From NCBI GenBank assembly GCA_030704615.1, contig CM060732.1, positions 44,251,053 to 44,315,052 of the forward strand: 64,000 nt of DNA, in the 5' to 3' direction. The translations under genes and the position numbers were made by a program. Below the pieces are notes generated by a model. The model saw nothing but the letters and a program-made list of their open reading frames with translations. It was not told the DNA's origin and searched no databases. How positions within the stretch are numbered: the first letter of the stretch is position 1; each line of letters begins with the position of its first letter. Source of the stretch: Takakia lepidozioides. Lineage: Eukaryota; Streptophyta; Takakiopsida; Takakiales; Takakiaceae. Below are positions 35,344 to 47,300 of this stretch, piece by piece.

Positions 35344-37302
35344 TCACCAATAGTCTCCACATGAGCACACCCCATTTTTGAAGTGATGAAAGCGGTTGGC
35401 ATCTCTTGCAACAATTTCTCGCCCCACAATCTTAGAGATGAATTTGGTGGCTGTGTGGCAGTCGCCACATACCCGAAGGTTCTTGATTATGCAGATACGC
35501 GTTCCAGGGGGAGTACTGATGAGGCCAAAAGCAATGGCCAGCTTCTCACTGTGGTGGCAGAGTGCTTGTTCCTTCGTCTGCTGATCTGTATCAAGCAAGA
35601 CATACCGTGCGTCAGGGACATATCCTGCCGCCTTTATCTGGAGGGTCAAATTCTCCAACTCTGCATAAATGTCCTCTGTCCGTGGGTGGGATCTATCTTC
35701 CACAAAAAATGTATGTACTCTCTTATCAACCATTATCCAGCTGTGCCCTGGCTCCTTTTTCACACCTCTCTCTTCCATAGCCTTTCTGACCTTTGCTACT
35801 TCGTCACACCTGCCAGCTGCAGCATAGATGTTCGAAAGCAGGACATAACCTGCAGAATCTTGTGGTTCCAACTTAAGAACATGTTCTGCGGCACGTTCTG
35901 CCAGCTCCACATTGCCATGGATTCTGCAGGCGCCAAGCAAGGCACCCCACACCTGAGCACCTGGTTTGAATGGCATTTTGTTGATAAAATCCTCTGCTTC
36001 ATCCAAGCGCCCTGCACGGCCAAGAAGGTCAACCATGCACCCATAGTGCTTTCCAGTCGGAGTGATGCCGTACTCCCTCATGGAACGGAAGTACTGACCA
36101 CCTTCATCTACTAGGCCCATGCGGCTACATGCAGAGATCACACCAATGAATGTGACCTCGTTTGGCGTCATGCCTTCCAATTGCATCTGCTCAAACAGTT
36201 GGAGGGCCTCCTCAATATGCCCATGCTGGGCATATGCTAAAATCATCGCATTCCAAGAGACCACGTCTCGTTGGAGAATTTTGTCAAACACTCTTAGTGC
36301 ATTCTCTACACTCCCGCCCTTGGCATACATATCAATAAGGGCACACCCCACGGAGACATCGGACTGAAATCCAGACTTGATTATGTCGGCATGGACCCCC
36401 TTGCCTTCTTCCAGGGCTGCTAGGGTTGCGCATGCATTGAGAACACTAATGAACGTGAGCTTGTCAGGCTTAATCCCTTGTATTTGCATCTGCCGAAATA
36501 GTTCGATAGCCTCCTCAGCATGACCATGCTGAGCAAATCCTGCAATCATTGAAGTCCATAAGACCATGTCTCGCTTAGGCATTTTCTGGAACACTTGACG
36601 CGCATCCGCCACACTCCCGCACTTGCAATACATGGTGACAAGGGCAGTCGCCACCCGGACATCTGAGTCGAATCCAGCTTTGGTGATGCCGGCATGGAGT
36701 CGCTTGCCCTGGTACAGAGAAGTTGGGCTGACACACGCCTTGAGAACGGTCATGAAAGTGACTTTGTCAGCCTTCACGCCTTCTCGTTGCATTTGCCAAA
36801 AGAGTTCAAACGCCTCTGCGCTATTCCCTTCCTGAGCAAGTCCTGCAATCATCGCCGTCCATGAGATCACATTCCGTTTAGGCATTTTGTCAAAAGCTTG
36901 GCGCGCATCCTTAACACTCCCGCACTTCACATACATGCTGACAAGCGTGTTTCCCAGAAAAATGTCTGGCTTAATTCCACTTTTGATGAGGTGAGCATGG
37001 ACCTCCTTTCCATCTGCCAGGGCATTCGAGTTCGCACAAGCTTGTAATAGAGAAGCATAGGTATCGGAATATACTCGAAAACCTCTTTGCTCCATGAGAT
37101 CCAGAATGTGCACTGGCAGCTTCAACCGACTTTCCTTGCACAATGTGCTCAATTCCCCACTCATGTCAGACTCCCCCTTTGCTACTTGTCTTGGGTCTCC
37201 ATGGGAAGCAGTGGTGATGGTGGACGTGGCAAGACTGATACCCGTGCCCCGGATTTGATGCCCAACAGCCAAATAGGTCTGATTCCATGCTTGAAATCTC
37301 AC
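35344..37302 (-). CDS. DYW-type PPR protein, organellar C-to-U RNA editing factor
   Basis: A single intact 652-residue frame without introns. Residues ~80-450 are PLS-type pentatricopeptide repeats with typical KRNVISWTAMIAGLAQ and CGSVADARQVF text. Residues ~451-515 are the E and E+ motifs (VWGALLGACRIHGNVELAE, GYVLLSNIYAAAGR). The DYW deaminase domain runs ~557-652. Visible zinc and catalytic residues are the HSE motif near 584-586, CGDC at 612-615, and the terminal CSCGDYW at the stop. Proteins of this class edit C to U in plastid or mitochondrial transcripts; the PPRs select the site. The N-terminal ~45 residues are basic and hydroxylated but not a clear transit peptide. The upstream ATG at 37302 is the only in-frame choice before the conserved part apart from Met47. 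Confidence 0.96.
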   Translation of the reverse strand: MRFQAWNQTYLAVGHQIRGTGISLATSTITTASHGDPRQVAKGESDMSGELSTLCKESRLKLPVHILDLMEQRGFRVYSDTYASLLQACANSNALADGKEVHAHLIKSGIKPDIFLGNTLVSMYVKCGSVKDARQAFDKMPKRNVISWTAMIAGLAQEGNSAEAFELFWQMQREGVKADKVTFMTVLKACVSPTSLYQGKRLHAGITKAGFDSDVRVATALVTMYCKCGSVADARQVFQKMPKRDMVLWTSMIAGFAQHGHAEEAIELFRQMQIQGIKPDKLTFISVLNACATLAALEEGKGVHADIIKSGFQSDVSVGCALIDMYAKGGSVENALRVFDKILQRDVVSWNAMILAYAQHGHIEEALQLFEQMQLEGMTPNEVTFIGVISACSRMGLVDEGGQYFRSMREYGITPTGKHYGCMVDLLGRAGRLDEAEDFINKMPFKPGAQVWGALLGACRIHGNVELAERAAEHVLKLEPQDSAGYVLLSNIYAAAGRCDEVAKVRKAMEERGVKKEPGHSWIMVDKRVHTFFVEDRSHPRTEDIYAELENLTLQIKAAGYVPDARYVLLDTDQQTKEQALCHHSEKLAIAFGLISTPPGTRICIIKNLRVCGDCHTATKFISKIVGREIVARDANRFHHFKNGVCSCGDYW

Positions 37303-38307
37303 CGCCCTGCATGATAAGCATCCAACAGATCAATGTCGTAGTACCCCTCTGGCCCTCCCGCAGAATTGCCGTGAACCAGCTTTACTAAAAATTTACAGGT
37401 TGTTAGGTAAATCTGTTTACCGACGAAGGAGATGAAAGCGGGACGTACCGAACACTCCAGCTTCGTCTCAAGAAGCCCATTGCAGGATACAAACTGCGAG
37501 ATCTGGGGCATTGGGTGTCCCGAGTAGAGATGCATACGCTTCATCTTGTTCAAAAAGCACTTAGATATAAAGTAGACAAAGCATCAATGTCTGCTACATT
37601 GAGCTCGACCATGGAAATACCACTACAAGTACGGCGGTTCCTAAAACCTCAAATGTTCCTCAAATCCTTGTTGCTTCTCAAGCTTGCAGGCTAATGTGGG
37701 GAGCCAGAGTCCTATTGTGATGGAATTGTCTTCGAAGAGGGTGGAAGATGACGTGCCGCTGGAATCTGATCTGAGAAGCGCCGGTTCCAATATAATCTGC
37801 GTGTCCTAGTCATTCTGACTATTTCATCCGTTATCATCGGATGTAAATCCTTTTTCTATTCATTTTTGGTACCCGGGAAATACTTCACAAACTTCGCTGG
37901 AGAAGCAGGCGTGTTCGCGAACGCTGTTTTACCGCTGAAAGTCTCAGCCGTGGCCGATCTTCGTCCTCTTACAACAATTTCTTTTCTCATTGTACTTGTC
38001 AGGATAAATTCTCTGGTAAAATCTTACGATTAGTGATTTCCTCGTGCTATTGGTTTTTCTTTTTCCCTTTGCAATTGTGAGCTACATATGAATGCACATC
38101 TACTGCCTTCTTTCATCTGGTACTTGATGTCACTGTTTCATTCTTTGTCTTGTGTCTTAAATATTATATTCATGTTTCAACGATCGTCTGTGGAGTTACT
38201 TAGAACTTGCTGTTCCGCAATTGTTTCCTTTCTGGCTTGTCAAACTGATCCCTCTGGACGTAATACTAGACCTAATAAACATTCTTTCTTATATTGGTAA
38301 AGATACA
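37303..38307. promoter_or_regulatory. Divergent intergenic region between PPR and MSH5
   Basis: About 1 kb between the PPR start (minus) and the MSH5 start (plus). It should contain both promoters. No other coding frame is supported; a minus-strand frame at 37299-37553 shows no family features. Confidence 0.5.
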
Positions 38308-41300
38308 ATGCCAATTTCACAAGTGCAAACCAATGGAGGCCCAGAGGAATATCAAGGAATTTCGCAGAGAGAGTTTGAATCTGAGGTACAGTTCAATATT
38401 TCTTCAATTCCATCTTTTTCGGCTGTTTCTCAGCTGTAAAGAACATATTGCAGGGAATTTGATCTTGGATAGATATAACTAACGCCCCTTCGAACTTTCC
38501 ACGTCTTTTATCTTTCCATCTCTTCAATTGCGAAGTTCCTAATAAAGCGACTGAGACATGCTTATCTTGACAGGTGTACATGGCATGTATAATGCAAGGT
38601 CGGAGGTAATCTAGGCTTCCTTCACCAATTTCCATCAATTCCAGGCTTATAATTTGTTTCCTCGTCATTTTAAGGGTCAAAGTTATCAAAGTTCATTCTT
38701 CAAGATGAAGAACCGGCCTGAACTTACTCTCAGAGCTCTAAGACTTGACATCCTTTCATAGGCTTGGGGTAGCATATTATGATGCCCGTACACGCGAGAT
38801 GTCTGTGCTGGAAACTTGGGAGGATGGCAGTCAAGAATGCCCATCAGTGCAGCTCCGTAAGTAAACGTCATGAACCATCTGTGAGATTCTCCTGCTGGTT
38901 GCCTCAGCTTGTTTTCACATGATAGTTAGTATTGTGCAAAGACAACCCGCCTACTGTTATTTTATAGTAAACATAAACATTGTCCTGGAGGGAGGAGTCA
39001 TCTCTCGTGGGTTGTTAGTTGCCAAACGTTTGTTAGAGAGCTAAGGTGAAGCTGCGACAGCAGGAATTGCATATCACTATGGAAAGTAACTCAATAGGTA
39101 TTGCTCAATATTATTGTAATTCAAAGGTTTTATAGGGGCTAGGATATAATCAAAACCAAAGTGTGGAGGCCAACTTTTTCTCTTTATTATCTATTTATTA
39201 ACTTTTTCTCTTTATTCTTACTGCTGGACTGATGAACTGGCCTTTCTGTGAATAGTGAAATATCAGGTACAACCTATTGTCATTTATACAAGCACAAAAA
39301 TGGACGACAGCTTTGTCTCAGTGCTTCAAAATAAAGGTGGCAAACTCAAGTAACTATCTTTTGTTGACACATTTCTAACTTCCATGGGCTTGTCTGTCAC
39401 CAAAGTATCCGCCGGTGTTATGGATAGAGGACTGGTAAGAGGTGCTTATGCTTCTGATTTGACTAGAACTCATTAGATGTTTACTATGATCCATGATAGA
39501 ATCCTTAGACTACATCAAATAACTTCTTAGCAGAAGCTCTACTCTTCTTAGCCTACTAGCCTACAGAAGCTCTACTGTAGTGATTAATCTTCCTTACGGT
39601 AGAGTTTTCTCTTATGTGCAATTGTATCCTGTCTTCTTGCAGTTACAGAGGACTGTGAAGGATATGAAGTAAAGCTTGTGAAGAGCTCAATTTTCTGCTA
39701 TCAGCAAGCGTGGCACAGGTATGCTCGAGCCACTGCATTGTGCACGCATCTGAATATGTTCTGCAATCTCACAACAGAATGCTGCATCAATAAAGAATAC
39801 CAAGGCCTAGCTATTTTAAAGTACACAGCAGTAGATTGTTTAAACTGCAGAAATGTTTGCCCCATTTTATATTTCTTGTATACATATGTCATGCTTTTGT
39901 AGGTTGTTGTCTTGCTGGATTTGTGGAGGTCAACATATGATAGTGGTGACTTGTAGTGGCTTCCTTGTACAGTATGTGAGATGTGATTGCTGTGGGGAGA
40001 GGGTGTGGTTCTAAATTTGTATTTCTGAGGTGCTTCTAGATTGGCATATCTCCGGGTCAGTGGCATGCAAGAAGACTTGACTGATAGTGAGAGGATGCAT
40101 CTTGTAAGTTATCAAAGCATACAACCCTCACTAAGCCCCCCTTTCCCTCTCCTTATCCCCCTTTCCCCCGCCTGCAAAATAGGAGTTTAACGATTTTAAA
40201 GGAGATTATCTCATCTGAATTGTATAACTAATGGACAGTCTCAAGGTCTTGTGTTACCAAAAGGTGAACCACCATGCGTTTGCAATGCCCTACCAGATGT
40301 CACGAGAGTATGTTGTAGCTTATAGGCTTTCCTATGCTTCTCTGAGTCCATCCATGATAGTAGAGTTCTAACTGGTAGATTGGCATGCTGCTGTGGTACA
40401 GTTGAACTCAATGATGAGCCTAGACAGTGAGATGCAAGTCCGGGCTGCTGGAGGCCTCCTTGCTATTCTGCAGGTAGAAATGCTGATCGGTACTATGGAC
40501 AAGAACAAAAAGAAGATGGTGCCTGTTCAAATTGAGAGTGTTTCTGAGCTTTCCCTGTATCCTCCATATTGCTGCTCTTATGTGCATGGAGTTGTAACTA
40601 CAGTCTTCCTGTCAGCCAGTTGTTGTACTGTTCCCTGACAACTGATTCTCAAGGGCAAGATCCACCAAGATCTGGAGAAATATCCGTTTTAGTCCGTTGG
40701 GGGAGAACCTTCCAAATGTGCATAACAAACACGCTAGTGATCTTACAACCAAGCATACTTACGCGGCAACCAGGCTTTGCCTACACTTTTCCTTCCATTG
40801 TCTTGCATTATTTCACTTGTACATTCAGGGATATCTCTTGAAACTGCCTGTGCTATCAAAAGCGTAGTCTCATGAGAATGTCGACATGGATTATGGTTAC
40901 TTCTGCAGAGAAAGGATTGTCCTTGTCAGGAAAGATCTGAAAGGCTACGAAAGATCTACCCATGTAAACTTCTCTTCTATGGATGTAAGCATCATTAGGG
41001 GATTTACCCCAGGCATGTTCCAATGGATAGAGTTCTGGCCCGGCATTGGAGCAGTCTTGCAGGGAAATACTGTCCATAGGTTTTGCAAAGGCCATGAGTT
41101 TGGAATGTCTCTTTGGGAAAATTCTCACAGCTACGATTCTGTTGGCCACGAAGCAAATATCAAGATATATCGTTAGTTCCACAATGGCTTCCTAAAACCT
41201 ACCCATCTTTCTTGGGCAACCCTTTGCAGTATCTCTTCGGGCCTGGGGGCTTTGAATCAGAGTTTGACAAAATTATAGCAGAGTGCAAAATTTGGAACTT

Positions 41301-44300
41301 ATGAATCCACTCTCAGCAGCGGATATGGGGGTGCTTACTCCTAATATAATTGGTTTAGAGATTGCTATACCTTGATTCACTAACAGGAATGGCTTTCTGA
41401 ACATTGATGCTGCCACCCATCATGCACTACAAATTTTCCAGGTGGAAAAGCATGCCAGCTCGATGGGGATTGGGAAAGAAAAGGAAGGGTGAGATCTTAC
41501 CCTTCAAATCGTCCCTTATCGCTGGAGGCATGTCTTGTTCAACTTGTGCTATTGAATGTTCTGAATGATACTGTGTACACTACTCAACAGGCTTGAATCC
41601 TCATCGAAGAGTCAATTTATTTTTCCTAGACAGCTCAAATTTTGACATCCAGTTGTATGTACTTGTACCCTTTCTTGCAGGTTCTCCGTCTTTGGACTCC
41701 TGAACAAGGTATGCCACAAATACAAATTCCATGAACTGGTGCTTTTGTCTTTTGTCCTACACATCATCACATACATTGTTTTCCTGCCCAGTCCTCCCCC
41801 TTTTCTGTTCATACTCTTCTCTTTTCTTTGTACAATAAGCTCTTTGAGCTTCCGTGGATATTATAAAGTTCCATTATCTCTTTTTTCCTCTCTTTTCTTT
41901 CTCATTGTACTCTGTGGAAACCGTTTCTGTTAGTTTTGCACATTTAGTCATAATCTCCTATAAGTGCACAGTCAATTTACATCATCTGTTTGGGTGCACA
42001 GAGATAAACATACATACCATACAATTGGCAGTCTCTATTTCTAGCAAGAAGCCCTCCTCTTCGTAGAAGGCTTCAAGCTCATTGCACACAAATTCTAATA
42101 TGGACACCTTTCAACTTTTGCCTTTGTTCAGTGTGTTACACTGATGGGCCGCAAGCTCTTGAGGTATGATAAGCAATAGCCCAGTTGGATATTAGTTCAG
42201 GTGCTCTTTCACATTTCATCCATGGGGAGCTTTTTCCATGATCTGTGCATGCATTGTTCTTGATATGGGGAGGAGTCATCTAGTGGGTCTTGGACTGGAC
42301 AGCTTGATGATGGCTTGCTATTTCTTCTAAGGCTATATTGTGCATGACATGTAGCCTGCACAGTTCCTCTATTGGCACCAGTTTCCTTTTGCAAAAGTTA
42401 TGCATGGTTTGTTCTTGCTTTGACTAGTTTTCTAGTGGGTCTTGGATTGCTTGATGATTGCAGGCAATGGTTTCTGCGGCCAATCTTGGACCTCACTGTT
42501 CTCAATGATCGTCTTGACACAGTATCCTCTATGATGTTCCTCCGTTTTATCTCTTCAAGTAATAGTAGACCAAGTTAGTCACAGGCCTGAACCCATTGTT
42601 GAAAGTTCATCCTTGAGACTCTGGTGCAAGATATCATTTTTCAAAAGCTCCCAAGATTTGGTGTCTGCATTACAGGATTCCCTGAAGAGTATCAAAGACA
42701 TCCCCAATCTCCTAAAGGTATAAGCCTTAACATGGGACCCAGAAGATATGGAAGCTGTCCTTGTTCAGTACTGATATTTGCAACGCGTACTATAGTTGAG
42801 ATGGATGCAAATTTTGTTCGTCAGTTATCATCTTTCCCACCATGAAAAATTCTACCATACGTCAGATGGTATGTACTGTATTTCACAAGCCAATGAAACA
42901 GACCTGGAGCTCTACATGCTCCATATGCCTACTTATGCTCCATATGCTTTTGTTTTTCATTTTTCTTAGCAGTCCCCAAACTTGTATATCTGGCTGTTGG
43001 GAACGGATCCCAGAAATTCAGCTGTCCCCGATCAGCATCCGTGGCCAAGGACTGGTTGATGTTCACCAAGGTACCGCTGGCACCCAAAGATTTTGCTTAT
43101 GGCGGACTTTTTATACTGTCAAATTGCTATTTCGCGATCGTCCATGCCTCCATTTGCAAGTGACGATACAAATCTAACTGTGCTGCAGAGTATCAGTGCA
43201 CTCATCCACATACGGGCCATTTTTGAGATTACTGCATCGCAGCAACGGCAAAGCCAAGTCTCACTGTTCGGCCTTCAGATTGTTGACAAGGTAAGTTTGA
43301 TCTATCGCGGTTCTTGGCTTGTTCTACCTTTTTCTTTGGCCCTCTTGACCATCTGTGGACATTTTCTTTTGGCTGCTTCTGGCGTCACCCTATCTTCTAT
43401 TCTTTCTTGTTCTTGCTTTTCTTGTCCCATAAGCTCTTTGAGCTTTCTGCGGACGTTATAAAGTTCCATTTCATTTTAATTGTCTACTCCATGATACTCC
43501 ATCTCTCACAGAGGTCTTCCATTACAAGGGTCAGAAATGCTTGGCATTGACTCTTAGACAATCCATTGAGCAATAGTTGCTTTTGGGCTGCGCCCCTCTC
43601 TCTTTCTTTCTTTCATTTCATTTCATTTTCCTCGTCCCACAAGCTCTTTGAGCTTCCTGCAGACGTTATAAAGTACCGTTTCATGTCACTTCATTTCTTT
43701 TCTTTTTCTCTTATTGCAGATAAAGCAGCTGGACCCAATAATAAGAACTGTCTTCAAAGCAATAAAAAATGTCTGCAATAGAAATGCTAACCAAGCAGCA
43801 GAACTGTACAGATATGAAAATGTAATTCAGCTATAAGGCCCTCCTTAGAGTGTACTTAATGCTTTGGACATGCAGACTATCTTTAATCTCCTCTTGATTT
43901 TTAAATATGACTTTGTGTTTGAATTTGAGGCACTCAGGATACTGCTGGTTCCCCATCACTCTTCGCCAACTTCTGAACAACATGTTTTTTTTTTCAGGTT
44001 TTCTCTGCAGTCAATGAGGATCTTATCTATGTCAAGGATCTTGTGAGCTACGAGGCTCTTCTTATCCGTTGTATGCTTTAAGTAGTGAATTTGAGGGTCC
44101 AGTGATCTACTTGAGCCTATGTATTGTCTTTTTGGCTTCGATCGGTGTTGAAGCTTTATGATTCAGGAAGAGTCTTGTGCATTTTTCAGAACATTCTTCT
44201 TAGGTTTTAAGAGTAGGAGACCTTGACGTTTTGCTTGTACGTCTCTCGGATATACGAAGAAAGATCCTTTCCCTTTGCCATTCACAGAAGCAGTATTAGA

Positions 44301-47300
44301 CACTGTGGCAGGCCATGAGATGTATTATGGTATCCCACTACTAGATTTGTGCTTGCAGTCATGCAGGCCTAACCAATTGAGATGCTATTTTGTTGTAGGC
44401 AGGTAACGGGGGTTATCGACTTTGATCAGACATGCGGAGAGAGATGTGAGACGATGGTTGTGTATGGACTCTGTGAGCAGGTGCAAGAGAACTATCTTTT
44501 GTTCCGTAGTCTTCAAAGTCAAAATACTAACCCACTAGGTTTGTACTTAGCAAACAAAATACCGTTTTTATTTCTGGGCCCATCCTTGCACTACAATTGG
44601 AAGGACTTTTTTGCTGAATGGTTTGGGGAAGTACAGCTTGGTCTTGTAGTCATTATTGTATATCCTGCTTGACTGTGGCGGGAGTGGGAATTAGCTTGAC
44701 GAGCTCAAGAATATCTACGAGGGCCTGCCAGATTTTCTGCATCAGGTGAATGTACTATCAAGCTTCTGTAATGTCTATGTGATTTCATGCTGGTGGGCTC
44801 TAAGGTATCATGAATGACGAGGACATTGTATTGATATCCAAGCAGAAGACAATACTTGGCAACAGAAGTTTGAGTGTGAAACTCTTTTTTTTTCTGGTGT
44901 TTCAAACTACCATTGAGACATAACTTCGAATAACCAGATAGACACCCCTAGTTCTCTACCCTGGCATTGGCATAATATTCCATGAAATGTCTTGTTTCTA
45001 GATAAAAGTCTGCTTGAAGTTTGAGTTGAATAGTTTTTAACGTAAGTCTCTCTCTATGCCTAGGTTGCGAGTGTTGAGTTGAATCGACTGCCACGGCAAG
45101 AAATAAGATGTGCTCAAGGATCAATAGTCTACATTCCTCAAATTGGTCAGTGATTCTCTCATTAGAGAATATGCCTGAACTACAGACTGGAAATATTGCA
45201 TTGTTGTGTACAAGGGATGACAGATGTTTAACCTTGAAATTTAAAGGGTGTTATTTGTCCATAGGGTACCTTATGCGTTTTGGTGGAAAGAAGCTTCAGC
45301 AGGATGTTTTGGACCATCTCCCAGACTTCGAGTTTGCAGTATGTACTTTTTATAATCTCCTTTGTATATGCCACAACAAATGGGGACTTCGGTATTCTTC
45401 TTAAATGTGGTGTAACTTGAATATCAGAAAACCAAATTCTGTATATGTTGTGCTATCCTCATCTTGCTCTTGTTGGTACCTAAGGCATCATTTCAGGCCT
45501 TAGTAGCCTACAGGTAACCTCTTTAACTTTCAGGTAATCAAAGGACAAACTAATGTCTATTTCCTTGAACAGTTTGAAGGAGGGATTGAAGGAGTTTTTT
45601 ATCATACCTTAAAGACGCGGGAGCTTGATGAAGTTGTTGGGGATGTTTACCACAGGATCTTGGGTAAGGTCAACCTTCTGCTTGGTTTGTACTAGCAATA
45701 ACTAACCTAAGCATGGCAGGGAATGGCATAGGAAAGGTAAAGCTTGAGTCAATGTTTGTAAGTAGCAGACTAAAGGACAGCCTACACAGGATGAGTTTAT
45801 CTGGATACTCGATGAGTACATAAAACATAAACATGGAGGAGTGTGAGAAAAACAGAATGGAGATGATAGTTTGACAACGGTACTCAGATGAATGTTAGAC
45901 AGGGCATGGTGAGAAAGAGGAAATGAAATGATACTTTATAATGTCCATGGAAAGCTCAAAGAGCCTATGGGACAAGAGAAAGCATGGAGCAAGGAAGAGA
46001 GTAACTTGATAGCGTCCACAGGGTGCCACAAGGGCCCAAGGGACATAGCGGAACAAAGAAATGACCGCTTCAGGATACGTCAATTGACACCCTAAGTTGA
46101 AGGGCCTCAAGCAGTTAGCCTGCAAGGCACTTCGGATCTTCAAAGCTGAAGGCCTCTACTATGGAATGGGAATCTCTAAGAAGATAGTAGTACACAGGAG
46201 AAATAGTGGTGCTCTGTTTCCTCTTCCTTGAACATACAGACTGGGCAGATTGTAGCATCTTGTGTTTATCTCTAGACCATTTCCCTGTTTCAATCCAGAA
46301 CCTTTGAAGGCCAACTCGGAATGCATCATGGGCTTGCATGAGGGCTGTAGAAATGATTTGAAATGAAATGAAATGAAATGGTGCTTTATAACGCTTTATG
46401 GTGCTTTTTGAAGAAAGAAGAGCTTATGGGAAAGAAATGTAGTGACATGATACTTTTTATTGTCCATGGAGCGCTCAAAGAGCTTACGGGACAAAGGAAC
46501 AGAAAAAACAGAACAAAAAAGTGGGGTGAGAGGAGAAGAACTTATTTTGATAATGTGCAGAGAGCCAATGGGGCAATGTCCGTGAGAGACGGAGAACTCA
46601 ATACAGGTGGGATGTCGCGTTTTGGATGCAGGAGTGCTACTTGGAAAAAGTTATATTACCTTTTGGCATGACCAAGCCAATCTGTTGTTGGTGGTGAAAA
46701 TGTGTCATGATAGATAAGAAAAATATCTTCCAAATTGATGACAGATCGACTGTGTGTCACTCTGCAGACATGGAGCAGGCACTTTTGAGAGATTTGGAGA
46801 AGCGAGTAATAGCATATGCCTCGTCACTACAACAAGCAGCCAATGTTGCTGCAGAGATTGACTGGTTTGTAACTTTTGCCATGCTGAATGAAAGTGGGTT
46901 ATTTTTAACCCACTCCCTTAGCAAATTCAGGGCATAATACTTCTGTCAAAGAACTGCTGGGACTGTGAGATTGTATTCAATTCAGATAGACTCTGAGGTT
47001 TCTTGAAGTGAATGCAATAAGCTAACTGCCCACTGGTTATAAGGTTCTCTATACCTGGTCTCTTCAGCTTGGCATGGATCTTGCAATGTATTGATCCCAT
47101 ATTTGTGAATGGCATTTTTGGTAGCCTGATCGCACTAAGTATTGTCGCCCATGACCAAAAGTATATGCGACCTCAGTTGACCGAGAAAAATGTCCTCATT
47201 ATCAAGAACGGCAGGTAGAATCCTCTTCTTATCAATAGACATTTGTACACACCATCTTTTTTTGTTCCTTCACGACCCTTACGAAAGTGCGAAATCAGAT

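Noticed and set aside
35383-36114. A 243-codon plus-strand reading frame
   Set aside because: It is antisense to the conserved C-terminal half of the DYW PPR gene and has no protein-family features.
43731-43840. Possible MSH5 exon after a TTGCAG acceptor (IKQLDPIIRTVFKAIKN)
   Set aside because: Joining the 43290 donor directly to 43998 reproduces the expected MSH5 sequence (QIVDK then VFSAVNEDLIYVKDL), so this is treated as intron.
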